DNA from: Duncaniella muris
GTDB lineage: Bacteria; Bacteroidota; Bacteroidia; Bacteroidales; Muribaculaceae
Assembly (NCBI RefSeq): GCF_003024805.1
Contig: NZ_PUEC01000004.1
Coordinates: 62,001 to 126,000 of the forward strand
Direction: 5' to 3'
Length of the DNA stretch: 64,000 nucleotides
The position numbers were made by a program, and so were the translations under genes. Positions 42,869-52,412 of the stretch are shown piece by piece. Numbering within the stretch: position 1 is the stretch's first letter; the number at the start of each line of letters is the position of its first letter. Below the pieces are notes generated by a model. That model saw only the letters and a program-made list of their open reading frames with translations. It made no database searches and was not told where the DNA came from.

Positions 42869-44311
42869 TCAATTGGATTCAGATTTATTTGAGATAACAA
42901 TTGCGGGATCCACCCTGCGGTTTGCCAGATATCCAAGCGCGACTGTCGATAAAGCGGCAAGGGCGAATGCTAAAATTTTATTCTCAATGCCAAAAAATTG
43001 CGGTGACACAAACACGAAACATGTTACAATAAAAGTCATGGCTAACGCAGGTATCAATGCCACCCAGTAATTACGTTTTTTACGGGCAAGCCAGATGTAG
43101 ATCGCCCATAAGACCACAGCTGCCAATGTCTGATTGGCCCATGCAAAATATCGCCATACAATGTCGAAGTTTATAAGGGTAATGCCATAGCCGACCACAA
43201 ACAGAGGAATACACACTGCAAAGCGTTTCAATATGGGCCGCTGGTCAATTTTGAATATATCGGCTACAATCAGCCTTGCACCTCTGAAAGCAGTGTCGCC
43301 TGATGTGATCGGAGCAGCCACAACTCCAAGCAGCGCCAACACAGCTCCGACTTTGCCTAAAGTGGTATGAGATATGACATCTACCGCCCATGCCGCATTT
43401 CCGCCATGTTCGGCAAGCTGTTCTCCAAGCCCCGTCGGGCCATGAAAGAAGGCCATTGCGATAGCAGCCCAGATCAGGGCTATCACGCTTTCAGAAATCA
43501 TAGAGCCATAAAAAACCGAGCGGCATTTTTTCTCATTGGTTATACATCTTGCCATCAGCGGAGACTGAGTGGCATGAAATCCGGATATGGCACCGCATGC
43601 AATGGTTATGAAAAGAGTAGGAATTATAGGCAGTTTATCAGGGTTTAACTGAAAATTGTGAAGTGTGGTTAGTTCCGGAATTGCATATGAGCCAGATAGC
43701 AGCACAACCAACAGACCGGCAGCCATAGCAATAAGCGCGATGCCGAATATCGGATATACTTTGCCTATCACCTTGTCAACCGGCAGCATTGTGGCCAGCA
43801 CATAATAGGTAAGGATTATCCAGACCCAGATGTTTTTGGCGACAGACGGCACCATTGATGCCAGTAATTCCGCCGGACTCAGAATAAAAACGGCTCCGAC
43901 CAACACCATCAGTGCTATCGAGAATACTCGTACTACAGAGCGGGTGGTGATACCCATGTATATGCCTATGATCTCAGGCAGACTGCGCCCGTCATGGCGC
44001 ATGATCATCACGCCTGAAAGAAAATCATGCATAGCACCAAAGAATATGCCACCGAGCGTGATCCATAGAAATGCAACCGGACCGAAACATGCGCCAAGAA
44101 TGGCGCCGAAAATAGGTCCGGTGCCGGCAATGTTCAGCAATTGAATCAAAAATACGCGCCATCTGGGCAATTTTATGTAGTCAACTCCGTCTTCACAACG
44201 ATCCACCGGAGTTGGGCGCTCAGAGTCTATATCTGCGAGTCTCTCAAGATATCGGCCATAGGTAAAATAGGCTGCTATCAGTAACGCAAGACAAGCCAAA
44301 AATGTTATCAT
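42869..44311 (-). CDS. cstA: Carbon starvation protein CstA family peptide/pyruvate transporter, short form
   Basis: CstA-family proteins are inner-membrane carriers reported to take up peptides or pyruvate during carbon limitation. The 480-residue protein begins with ITFLACLALLIAAYFTYGRY, has the conserved VLIQLLNIAGTGPIFGA-like segment (FLIQLLNIAGTGPIFGAIL) and about 12-14 transmembrane helices. E. coli CstA has about 700 residues; this is the shorter form seen in Bacteroidetes and lacks the C-terminal helices. It heads a unit with DUF4286 and ruvC. Confidence 0.88.
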   Translation of the reverse strand: MITFLACLALLIAAYFTYGRYLERLADIDSERPTPVDRCEDGVDYIKLPRWRVFLIQLLNIAGTGPIFGAILGACFGPVAFLWITLGGIFFGAMHDFLSGVMIMRHDGRSLPEIIGIYMGITTRSVVRVFSIALMVLVGAVFILSPAELLASMVPSVAKNIWVWIILTYYVLATMLPVDKVIGKVYPIFGIALIAMAAGLLVVLLSGSYAIPELTTLHNFQLNPDKLPIIPTLFITIACGAISGFHATQSPLMARCITNEKKCRSVFYGSMISESVIALIWAAIAMAFFHGPTGLGEQLAEHGGNAAWAVDVISHTTLGKVGAVLALLGVVAAPITSGDTAFRGARLIVADIFKIDQRPILKRFAVCIPLFVVGYGITLINFDIVWRYFAWANQTLAAVVLWAIYIWLARKKRNYWVALIPALAMTFIVTCFVFVSPQFFGIENKILAFALAALSTVALGYLANRRVDPAIVISNKSESN

Positions 44312-44337
44312 GGTTTATGTGTGCTTAATTTCAAAAT

Positions 44338-45303
44338 TCAAAGAGCCGAAGGAGAGCGGTCGAAATACCAAGGGTGATTAATAACTCTGACAATACCATC
44401 CGTGTCCTCCATTCCTGCAATACGAGATGCCCCACGATAGCAGCGCTTGCCGAAATCAGGATCGTCAGCATTCATCTGGTTGGTTTTCACCAGACCCGAT
44501 GAATGGATATATTTTCCGTCAGAATCATAGATAGCAACATGTGAGATACGGCCCTCAGGAGTGTTTGAAAAGAACAGGAGATCACCTCTTCGAAGACTGT
44601 CTATGTCAGTCGGCTCAATTCGCCGTCCTATTCCTATTTGCTGACGGGCATCTCTGAGGATTAGGATTCCGCGGTCAAAATATGCTACTCTTACCAAGCC
44701 GGAACAGTCGACACTCTTTGTTGAGCAAGCGCCCCACAAATATGGAGCCCCCATAAGCCAGTATGCTGTTTCAAGTATGCTGTCCACATCCAGTGACCGG
44801 CTCGCCCATTGTTCTGCCGGAATAACATAGCTGGAAGCAACGTAGCCTTTGCGCCCATCAGGCAACACTACCTCACAAAATGGGCCATCGCTCATTTTCC
44901 CTTCTACAATGGAGCTTAACACAAGCTCTGAAATTACAGTACGCGCAGAAGGTTCTGACGGTGAAGAATAAACTTTAGCCTCAGTTCGAGATGTAACTAC
45001 AAGACGTTCTGATGAGCGCCATTCATTAATCTGAGGTTCTGACTTGCGGCTCAAACCGGAGATATTGATATAACCTTCATAGCCGTCAGGTGCTTCAATT
45101 TTAATCCACTCTTCATCCTCCTCCAATATTAGCAAAGGAGTACCCATTATTACCTGTGACGTCATTTCCGACGCATGGCTTTTACAATCGCGAATACATG
45201 CAACGGGAATGCGAACCTGAGCCCAGTTTCGATCCTGTGCTTTTAAAGGGAAGACAGACAAGGCAACGAATAATATTGCAAATAGAGTTCTAAACAAATA
45301 CAT
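44338..45303 (-). CDS. Exported SH3-NlpC/P60 cell-wall peptidase
   Basis: A 321-residue protein with signal peptide (LFAILFVALSVFPLKAQ), two SH3b-like domains (residues about 30-85 and 105-165), then a C-terminal NlpC/P60 domain. The catalytic cysteine is in KSVDCSGLVRVAYF, the histidine in GRISHVAIY, and the third residue in KYIHSSG. This architecture is that of YkfC-type gamma-D-glutamyl-L-diamino acid endopeptidases, which process peptidoglycan peptides in turnover. The gap between it and tatD (45304-45428) has no gene I accept. Confidence 0.88.
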   Translation of the reverse strand: MYLFRTLFAILFVALSVFPLKAQDRNWAQVRIPVACIRDCKSHASEMTSQVIMGTPLLILEEDEEWIKIEAPDGYEGYINISGLSRKSEPQINEWRSSERLVVTSRTEAKVYSSPSEPSARTVISELVLSSIVEGKMSDGPFCEVVLPDGRKGYVASSYVIPAEQWASRSLDVDSILETAYWLMGAPYLWGACSTKSVDCSGLVRVAYFDRGILILRDARQQIGIGRRIEPTDIDSLRRGDLLFFSNTPEGRISHVAIYDSDGKYIHSSGLVKTNQMNADDPDFGKRCYRGASRIAGMEDTDGIVRVINHPWYFDRSPSAL

Positions 45304-45428
45304 AGCAAATAAAAACTTATTACAAAGTAAGCTATTTTTGTAATAATATTAAAAATGCCGACAGCTAAAAAGTGTTATTATGCTATCCGCAAGTATGCAA
45401 ATTCAAAAGGAACTTGCTTCTTGGCTGC

Positions 45429-46199
45429 TCAGATCGAAAATAGGCTGAGGGCATTGGAGGTTGTAGCTTCCTCAACGTCTTTGCAAGGAATATTCAGACA
45501 AGCGGCAACCCGCTCGGCGATATTGACAATATAGGCACTCTCGTTGCGTTTTCCCCTGAATGGGACAGGCGCAAGATATGGAGAATCTGTTTCAAGCAAT
45601 ATTCTGTCCAGCCCGATTTCCGGGAGAGTATCACCAAGTTTCGAGTTTTTAAAAGTAACAATGCCGTTGATTCCAAAATAAAAATCTCCGGTCTCTCGAA
45701 TACGTCTTACGTCTTCTGCTGTTCCTCCGAAACTGTGAAATACCCCACGCACTTTACCGGCTTTTTCAGTCAGCACAGTCAAAATCTCATCCAGTCCGTC
45801 CCGGCAATGGATTATTACCGGAAGGTCACGACTTATAGCCCAATCAACCTGGCGGCTAAAGGCTATCAGCTGCTGCTCGCGATAAGAGCGATCCCAATAA
45901 AGGTCTATTCCGATCTCCCCTATCGCCACATATTTTTCAATCGAGGCTGACAGTTCTGATTCAATTTTTGCAAGATCTGCTTCCCAAGCCGCCCCTATTT
46001 CAGTCGGATGAAGCCCCATAGCCATAAAAATTTTGTCTGGGAAACGATCTCGCAGATCGTTCATCGGACCGATAGTGGTCAGATCTACATTCGGGAAGAT
46101 CAGCTTCTCTACACCGGCAGCAAAAGCATTTTCTACAATAGTTTCACGCGACGGCAAAAAATCGTCAAGATACAGATGAGTATGAGTGTCTACAAACAT
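45429..46199 (-). CDS. TatD family metal-dependent hydrolase
   Basis: A 256-residue TIM-barrel metallohydrolase, with FVDTHTHLYLDDF (metal histidines), GEIGIDLYWD (metal-bridging glutamate), VIIHCRDG, GVFHSFGG and LLETDSPYLAP (catalytic aspartate). TatD proteins are 3'-5' DNA exonucleases in E. coli and D-tyrosyl/deoxyribonuclease-type enzymes elsewhere. It starts 5 nt after the stop of the polyprenyl synthase gene, as part of a minus-strand run from rnr. Confidence 0.9.
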   Translation of the reverse strand: MFVDTHTHLYLDDFLPSRETIVENAFAAGVEKLIFPNVDLTTIGPMNDLRDRFPDKIFMAMGLHPTEIGAAWEADLAKIESELSASIEKYVAIGEIGIDLYWDRSYREQQLIAFSRQVDWAISRDLPVIIHCRDGLDEILTVLTEKAGKVRGVFHSFGGTAEDVRRIRETGDFYFGINGIVTFKNSKLGDTLPEIGLDRILLETDSPYLAPVPFRGKRNESAYIVNIAERVAACLNIPCKDVEEATTSNALSLFSI

Positions 46200-46204
46200 A
46201 CAAC

Positions 46205-47167
46205 CTACTTATTGCGTGTCGCTGATTTCAGAGCGAGATCAATGAAAAATGCCCGTGCGTCAGGTGGGATCGGGAGCTGGTCCAGACATGATATCGCCGT
46301 ATCAATATAAGCCCGTATCAATTCATGTATTCGTTCCGGCAAGCCAAGACGGTCATATACAGCTCTTACCTTGTTTATTTTTTCTTCTGCCGGCACATCG
46401 CTGCCTATCAAATTTCTGACTTCTCCCGTCTGATCTTCTTTCAAGGCCATTATCAGCAGCCAGGTCTTCTTATCATTGAGGATGTCTCCGCCAATTGCTT
46501 TGCCGAAAGTCTTGGGATCTCCATATGTGTCAAGATAGTCATCCTGAAGCTGGAAGGCAAGACCGAGATTCACGCCATAGTTAAAAAATTGCAGCTGGGT
46601 TTCAAACGGAGTCTGGGCCATCAATGCGCCCATGCCGCATGCGCAGCCGAGCAATACAGAGGTCTTCAGGCGGATCATTTCCATGTATTCCTCTATCGAG
46701 ACATCAAGGCGCTTTTCAAAATCCATGTCAAGTTGCTGCCCTTCATAGATATTCATGGCAGTTCCGTTGAACAGATCCAAGGCGGAGGCAAGGTTTTCAC
46801 CCGCCTTTATAGCCAACAGCATTGTCGATGTGGTCAGCATTGCATCACCTGAAAGAATTGCAGTCTCTTCGTCCCACTTTCTGTGAACAGTCGGACGACC
46901 GCGCCTGACATCCGCATTATCCATGACATCATCATGCAGAAGAGTGAAATTGTGGAACATTTCGATAGCAACTGCTTGATGAATAGCCGTCATGGGATCT
47001 TTTCCCATAGCCTCACAGGCTGCCAACGCCAATACCGGGCGTAATCGTTTGCCGCCACACTCCAGAGTGTAACGTATCGGATCATATAGTCCGGCCGGGT
47101 TGGCCGGAAGCTTCAAGTTTTCAATCGCTTTGTTGACAATCGAAATATATTCGTCAAATTCTTTCAT
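46205..47167 (-). CDS. Polyprenyl diphosphate synthase (short/medium-chain trans type)
   Basis: A 320-residue trans-isoprenyl diphosphate synthase that adds isopentenyl diphosphate to an allylic primer. The first aspartate-rich motif is LLHDDVMDNADVRRGRPT, and the second is LAFQLQDDYLDTYGDP. The residues before the first motif (FHNFT) include aromatic side chains that limit chain length, so a farnesyl or geranylgeranyl product is possible; the quinone side-chain synthase is an alternative. It shares an operon with tatD. Confidence 0.88.
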   Translation of the reverse strand: MKEFDEYISIVNKAIENLKLPANPAGLYDPIRYTLECGGKRLRPVLALAACEAMGKDPMTAIHQAVAIEMFHNFTLLHDDVMDNADVRRGRPTVHRKWDEETAILSGDAMLTTSTMLLAIKAGENLASALDLFNGTAMNIYEGQQLDMDFEKRLDVSIEEYMEMIRLKTSVLLGCACGMGALMAQTPFETQLQFFNYGVNLGLAFQLQDDYLDTYGDPKTFGKAIGGDILNDKKTWLLIMALKEDQTGEVRNLIGSDVPAEEKINKVRAVYDRLGLPERIHELIRAYIDTAISCLDQLPIPPDARAFFIDLALKSATRNK

Positions 47168-47227
47168 AAAACAAGTTCTCTAAATCTTGATCCAAGGTGG
47201 TGTAGTGGCAAGTTTTTTGATGCCGCA

Positions 47228-49474
47228 TTATTTGCGGCGGCGTTTTTTCTTGCCATGCTGTGTCAGAGCTTCGGCCACTGAGACTTTGGAGCCCATATCA
47301 TCTTCTTTGTCGCTTTTGCGCAAGGCATTGCCATTGTCATCGAGCAACACGAAGTCAAGTTGCTTTTTCTCCAGGTCGGCGCGTGCCACCCGAATATCCA
47401 CATTGTCACCAAGACGATAACGATGGTTATGCCTACGGCCTACCAGACAATGGTTTTTCTCGTCAAAATCATAGTAATCGTCTGCCAGATCACGCATCGG
47501 CACAAGACCTTCGCAAAGATTGTCGTTGAGTTCTACATAAAGGCCCCATTCGGTCACGCCGGAGATAATGCCGGAAAATTTATCTCCGATATGTTCCTGC
47601 ATGTATTCAACCTGCTTGTATTTGATAGACGAGCGTTCGGCTGTAGCAGCAAGCTGCTCCATTTCACTGGAGTGTTTGCATTGATCTTCAAGTTTCTGAA
47701 GATTTACGCTACGGCCACCTGCGAGATAACGGTCAAGCAGGCGATGAACCATCATGTCAGGATAACGGCGTATAGGAGATGTAAAATGTGTATAATATTC
47801 AAATCCAAGTCCGTAATGACCGATATTGTCAGTGGTGTAAATAGCCTTAGCCATTGAGCGTATGGCAAGAGTCGACAGATAATTTTCCTCTCCTCTACCC
47901 TTCACCTCCGCAAGCATACGGTTAATCGAACGGTTGATCTCCTTGGGGGTTCCCGATGCTTTGATTTTGTAGCCGAATGTTCTGGCAATTGCGGCAAGAT
48001 CAGCCAGACGGGACGGATCAGGGACATCATGCACTCGATAGACAAATGCCTTGGCTTTTTTCTTGCCCTGCGGTTTGCCGACAAATGTAGCGACCGTGCG
48101 GTTGGCAAGCAGCATGAATTCTTCAATTAGTTTGTTGGCGTCTTTAGAAACTTTGAAGAATACACCCAGAGGTTTGCCGGCTTCATCAATATGGAATTTC
48201 ACTTCCGCTCTGTCAAATTCAACAGAACCGTTCTCATAACGCTGCCGGCGAAGTATCTTGGCCAGTTCATCAAGTTTCTTAATGGCTTCGACACAATCAC
48301 CAAGACCGGTTTCAATCACATTCTGAGCTTCTTCATAAGAGAATCGACGATCTGATCTGATCACGGTACGGGCAATTTTCGATGTAAGCACCTTGCCGTC
48401 GTCATCCATATGGAAGATCACCGAGAATGCCAGTTTGTCTTCATTCGGACGCAACGAGCATATGCCGTTGCACAAGTGTTCAGGCAACATCGGCACGACA
48501 CGGTCAACCAGATAAACTGAAGTGGCACGTTTTTGCGCCTCGCGGTCTATAATCGTATCGGGATGTACATAATGGGTCACGTCTGCGATATGAACACCGA
48601 TCTCATAATGTCCGTTCGAGAGACGTCTGAATGAAAGCGCGTCATCAAAATCCTTTGCATCAGCCGGGTCAATGGTGAATGTGAGAACGTCACGCATATC
48701 GATACGCTGCGCTACGACTTCCTCTGTTATTCCGGCTCCGATTTTATCCGCAGCCTTTTCTACAGTTGACGGATATTTGTAAGGCAATCCAAATTCAGCG
48801 AGAATGGCATGGATCTCGGTGTTGTTCTCCCCTGCCTTGCCGAGGATATCGACAACCTCTCCGCTTGGATTTTTGAAATCGTCTTTCCATTCCGTGATCC
48901 GCACCACAGCTTTATCTCCGGTCTTGCCGCTTTTAAGCTTTGCCTTCGGGATAAAAATATCTGTAGCCAGATATTTGGAATCTGTCAAAAGATAACCGAA
49001 GTGCTTGTCGACTTTCAGAGTCCCGATGAACGTCTGCTCCTTTTTCTCAATTATTTCTATGACCTCTGCTTCAGGCTCGGCACCTCTTCGATGAGCTGCG
49101 ATATTGACTTTCACTCTATCGCCATTCAGAGCATGCATCGAATTGCGTTCAGCCACGAAAATAGTCTCGCCATCAGAATCAGTAATTACAGAATTTTTCC
49201 CATTACTACGACGGACAAACACACCAATAGCTTCATTGCCACGCTGTGGAGATTTGTATTTACCCGGCGAAACCTCTATGATTTCGCCGTTGAATGCCAT
49301 TTCAACCAGCTGCAAAGCTATGTTGCGCTGCTGAACTGCGGTTTTAGCCCCTATAGCATGGGCAACTTGCTTATAATTATATGTGTTGTTCTTCTGCTGC
49401 ATAACAAAGTCCATCACCTTCTTCGCGAGGGCAATGTTGCTTTTCGAGCTTGCAGCTTTTGCTGATTGAGCCAT
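47228..49474 (-). CDS. rnr: Ribonuclease R
   Basis: RNase R is a processive 3'-5' exoribonuclease that degrades structured RNA. The 748-residue protein has an N-terminal helix-turn-helix-like region, two cold-shock OB domains, a central RNB domain with ITIDPADAKDFDDALSF and HIADVTHYV (metal aspartates), the conserved FTSPIRRYPDMMVHRLL, and a C-terminal S1 domain (FSGIISGVTEWGLYVEL). It ends in a basic tail (HGKKKRRRK) common in this family. The polyprenyl synthase follows after 60 nt. Confidence 0.95.
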   Translation of the reverse strand: MAQSAKAASSKSNIALAKKVMDFVMQQKNNTYNYKQVAHAIGAKTAVQQRNIALQLVEMAFNGEIIEVSPGKYKSPQRGNEAIGVFVRRSNGKNSVITDSDGETIFVAERNSMHALNGDRVKVNIAAHRRGAEPEAEVIEIIEKKEQTFIGTLKVDKHFGYLLTDSKYLATDIFIPKAKLKSGKTGDKAVVRITEWKDDFKNPSGEVVDILGKAGENNTEIHAILAEFGLPYKYPSTVEKAADKIGAGITEEVVAQRIDMRDVLTFTIDPADAKDFDDALSFRRLSNGHYEIGVHIADVTHYVHPDTIIDREAQKRATSVYLVDRVVPMLPEHLCNGICSLRPNEDKLAFSVIFHMDDDGKVLTSKIARTVIRSDRRFSYEEAQNVIETGLGDCVEAIKKLDELAKILRRQRYENGSVEFDRAEVKFHIDEAGKPLGVFFKVSKDANKLIEEFMLLANRTVATFVGKPQGKKKAKAFVYRVHDVPDPSRLADLAAIARTFGYKIKASGTPKEINRSINRMLAEVKGRGEENYLSTLAIRSMAKAIYTTDNIGHYGLGFEYYTHFTSPIRRYPDMMVHRLLDRYLAGGRSVNLQKLEDQCKHSSEMEQLAATAERSSIKYKQVEYMQEHIGDKFSGIISGVTEWGLYVELNDNLCEGLVPMRDLADDYYDFDEKNHCLVGRRHNHRYRLGDNVDIRVARADLEKKQLDFVLLDDNGNALRKSDKEDDMGSKVSVAEALTQHGKKKRRRK

Positions 49475-49538
49475 AGTAGTTGAAAATTAAGAGGTATATA
49501 GAAATTAGAATTGATACAATAGGAGACTCAGGACTGCA

Positions 49539-51482
49539 TCAGGCGTCAATATTTGCGTAATTGGCGTTTGACTCGATGAAATCACGACGCGGACCTACGT
49601 CTTCGCCCATGAGCATTGAGAAAATACGGTCTGCTTCAACAGCATCACTTATTGTCACTTGTTTCAAGAGGCGCTGTTCAGGATCCATTGTGGTGTCACG
49701 GAGTTCTTCCGCACTCATCTCTCCTAATCCTTTATAACGCTGAACTTTGGTTTTTTCTCCATTGACAGCGATAAATTGTTGAACCTGGGCTTCTGTCCAG
49801 CAGTATTCTTCTGCTTTTCCACGGGTACATTTATACAGCGGCGGTGTTGCCAGATAGAGATATCCCTGTTCGATAATCGGGCGCATGCGGCGGAAGAAGA
49901 ATGTCATCAGCAGCGTCGCTATATGACTACCGTCGACATCGGCATCAGTCATGATGATTATCTTGTGATAGGCAAGGCGTGAGATATTGATGGCCATAGG
50001 ATCATCTTCAGTTCCGATAGTTACTCGCATTGCGCGGTAGAGGCTTGTTATTTCCTGATTGTCAAGAATCTTATGATCCATAGCTTTCTCAACGTTCAGA
50101 ATCTTGCCTCGCAAAGGAAGAATAGCCTGAAATGTACGGTTTCGGCCCTGCTTGGCGGTACCGCCGGCCGAATCACCTTCGACAAGGAACAGTTCACAGT
50201 CTTCGGCATGACGTGAAGAACAGTCAGAGAGCTTACCAGGCAGACCTCCTCCCGAAAGGGGTGATTTGCGCTGAATTTTCTGACGGGCATTCAAAGCTGC
50301 ATGACGGGCCTGAGCTGCAAGTACAATTTTGTCAACAATAACCTTTGCCTGACGCGGATGCTCTTCAAGATAATATCGGAGAGCTTCGCTGACAGCAGCC
50401 GAAACAGCACCCTGAACCTCACTGTTGCCAAGCTTGGTCTTGGTTTGTCCCTCGAACTGAGGTTCCATCACTTTCACGGAAATCACAGCCGTCAGACCTT
50501 CACGGAAGTCATCGCCGGAAACTTCAATCTTAACTTTTTCAAGAAGTTTGTTGTCTTCGGCGTATTTTTTTAGAGTAGTCGTAAGGCCACGGCGGAAGCC
50601 GGTCTGGTGTGTACCGCCTTCAATCGTGTGGATATTGTTCACAAACGAATACACATTCTCATTGAATGTGGTATTGTATGTAAGAGCTACTTCCACGGGA
50701 ATACCCTGGCGCTCGGTGTTGAGATGTATCACATCATTGATCAGAGATTCTTTGTTAGAATCAAGATACTGTACGAATTCGCGAAGTCCATCGCGGGAAT
50801 AGAAGACCTCCCGGCGCGGATTTCCGGCCTCATCAACTTTACGCATGTCAGTAAGCGTAAGGGTTATGCCTGCATTCAGGAATGCAAGATCCCTCAGGCG
50901 GTTGGCCAATGTATCATAATCATATTCCGACACGGTAAAAATACTTGTATCCGGACGGAACGTAACAGATGTACCGGTTGAGTCGGTGTCTCCGATGACA
51001 GTAAGTTCACAAGTGGGTTTGCCATAAGCGTATTCCTGCATATAAACCTTTCCGTTACGACGCACTTCCGCTCTGAGATAAGACGAAAGCGCGTTCACAC
51101 AAGAGACGCCTACACCGTGCAGACCGCCTGATACTTTGTAGGAGCCTTTATCGAATTTACCGCCAGCATGAAGAACTGTCAGAACTACCTCAAGGGCACT
51201 TTTGTGCTCCTTTTCATGCATATCGACAGGGATGCCTCGCCCGTTGTCAACAACGGTAATTGAATTGTCGGCATTTATAGTCACCTCTATATGACTTGCA
51301 TAGCCGGCGAGGGCTTCGTCAATAGAGTTGTCGACCACCTCATAAACCAGATGATGCAATCCCTTGAAACTGATGTCGCCAATATACATGGCAGGGCGCT
51401 TTCTAACGGCTTCCAAGCCCTCAAGCACCTGAATATTGCTCGCGCTATAAACTTCTGATTCGCGTTCTTTGTCTTCTGACAT
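49539..51482 (-). CDS. gyrB: DNA gyrase subunit B
   Basis: GyrB is the ATPase subunit of gyrase, which introduces negative supercoils. The 647-residue protein has the GHKL ATPase motifs VVDNSIDEALAG and DNGRGIPVD with GGLHGVGVSCVNAL, the transducer domain, and the TOPRIM region LVEGDSAGGTAKQGRN and ITDADVDGSHI. Length is that of the short form without the Gram-negative insertion. GyrA is not in the window. It has its own promoter at 51526-51557. The ParE alternative is less likely given its close match to GyrB motifs (QRYKGLGEM), but the two are hard to separate without alignment. Confidence 0.92.
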   Translation of the reverse strand: MSEDKERESEVYSASNIQVLEGLEAVRKRPAMYIGDISFKGLHHLVYEVVDNSIDEALAGYASHIEVTINADNSITVVDNGRGIPVDMHEKEHKSALEVVLTVLHAGGKFDKGSYKVSGGLHGVGVSCVNALSSYLRAEVRRNGKVYMQEYAYGKPTCELTVIGDTDSTGTSVTFRPDTSIFTVSEYDYDTLANRLRDLAFLNAGITLTLTDMRKVDEAGNPRREVFYSRDGLREFVQYLDSNKESLINDVIHLNTERQGIPVEVALTYNTTFNENVYSFVNNIHTIEGGTHQTGFRRGLTTTLKKYAEDNKLLEKVKIEVSGDDFREGLTAVISVKVMEPQFEGQTKTKLGNSEVQGAVSAAVSEALRYYLEEHPRQAKVIVDKIVLAAQARHAALNARQKIQRKSPLSGGGLPGKLSDCSSRHAEDCELFLVEGDSAGGTAKQGRNRTFQAILPLRGKILNVEKAMDHKILDNQEITSLYRAMRVTIGTEDDPMAINISRLAYHKIIIMTDADVDGSHIATLLMTFFFRRMRPIIEQGYLYLATPPLYKCTRGKAEEYCWTEAQVQQFIAVNGEKTKVQRYKGLGEMSAEELRDTTMDPEQRLLKQVTISDAVEADRIFSMLMGEDVGPRRDFIESNANYANIDA

Positions 51483-51525
51483 GATTATATGTTCTATAGT
51501 TATTTTTCGTTATTATTTTACCACA

Positions 51526-51557
51526 CAAAATTACTAAAAAGATCGGAATTTAACAAA
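51526..51557 (-). promoter_or_regulatory. Promoter of gyrB
   Basis: Minus strand: TTTG (51557-51554), 20-nt spacer, TAATTTTG (51533-51526). A full match, 44 nt before the start codon. Confidence 0.7.
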
Positions 51558-51620
51558 TGCAAGTCCTCAAATATGGCTTAATTACTCTGTGTCGGCTCTT
51601 TATGCGCGATTAATAGGGGG

Positions 51621-52400
51621 CTATTTGTCGCTGGCCATTATCTGAGAAAGGCGATTTTCGAGCTCTGTGGAGCTCAGGCGGGTTGTAAGCGCCCCCCTGT
51701 GAGCTACTGAAATATTGCCGGTCTCTTCCGATACGACTATCGCAAAAGCATCTGTTGCCTGCGAAATACCAAGAGCCGAGCGATGGCGCAGCCCCAAAGC
51801 CCTCGGTACGTTTCGGTCATGACTGACCGGAAGAATACATCCGGCACTTCTGATACGATCGTGATCAATTATCATCGCTCCGTCATGCAATGGAGAATTC
51901 TTAAAGAAGATATTCTCAATCAGACGCGAATTGATATCAGCATCAATAATGTCGCCACTTTTTTCATATGACTCTAATGGTATTTCCTGCCGGATTACTA
52001 TCAGTGCGCCGGTTTTGGTTTTGGACATATTCATGCATGCATAAACAATCGGGAGCACATACTTGCGGGTATCTGCAGATGAGTTATGTTTTTCATGCCG
52101 GAATAAATTTTTAAGAAACCTCCAGCGCTTATGATCGCCAAGTTCAACAAGGAAACGCTTTATCTGATCCTGAAACAGAATTACAAGTACCAAAAGGCCT
52201 ATCCCCATAAACTGATCGAGAATAGAACCAAGAAGCTTAAGTTCTATAATCTGTGATGTCAGCACCCATACTATTATAAATGCCAGTACACCGAAAAATA
52301 TATTCAATGTGCCGCTCTCTTTCATTATCCTATAAAGATAAAAAAGCAGAAGCGCCACTATGGCTATATCAAACGCATCCTTGATGCCAAACTGAATCAT
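51621..52400 (-). CDS. cdaA: Diadenylate cyclase CdaA
   Basis: CdaA makes cyclic di-AMP from two ATP, a messenger for potassium, osmotic and cell-wall homeostasis. The 259-residue protein has three N-terminal transmembrane helices (to about residue 85), then the DisA_N domain with the catalytic motif SPLHDGAMIIDHDRI and LGLRHRSALG. It starts 12 nt after folP, a pairing common in Bacteroidetes. The partner YbbR/CdaR protein found next to cdaA in Firmicutes is not adjacent. Confidence 0.93.
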   Translation of the reverse strand: MIQFGIKDAFDIAIVALLLFYLYRIMKESGTLNIFFGVLAFIIVWVLTSQIIELKLLGSILDQFMGIGLLVLVILFQDQIKRFLVELGDHKRWRFLKNLFRHEKHNSSADTRKYVLPIVYACMNMSKTKTGALIVIRQEIPLESYEKSGDIIDADINSRLIENIFFKNSPLHDGAMIIDHDRIRSAGCILPVSHDRNVPRALGLRHRSALGISQATDAFAIVVSEETGNISVAHRGALTTRLSSTELENRLSQIMASDK

Positions 52401-52412
52401 ACAAATGTATTT

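Noticed and set aside
45355-45514. Plus-strand ORF of about 53 codons starting MPTAKKCYYAIRKYANS, preceded by TATTTTTG
   Set aside because: More than half lies antisense to tatD, whose motifs are solid; there is no -33 element at proper spacing and no recognisable homology.
48809-49465. Plus-strand open frame of 218 codons inside rnr
   Set aside because: Antisense to the OB domains of RNase R; no domain or start signal.
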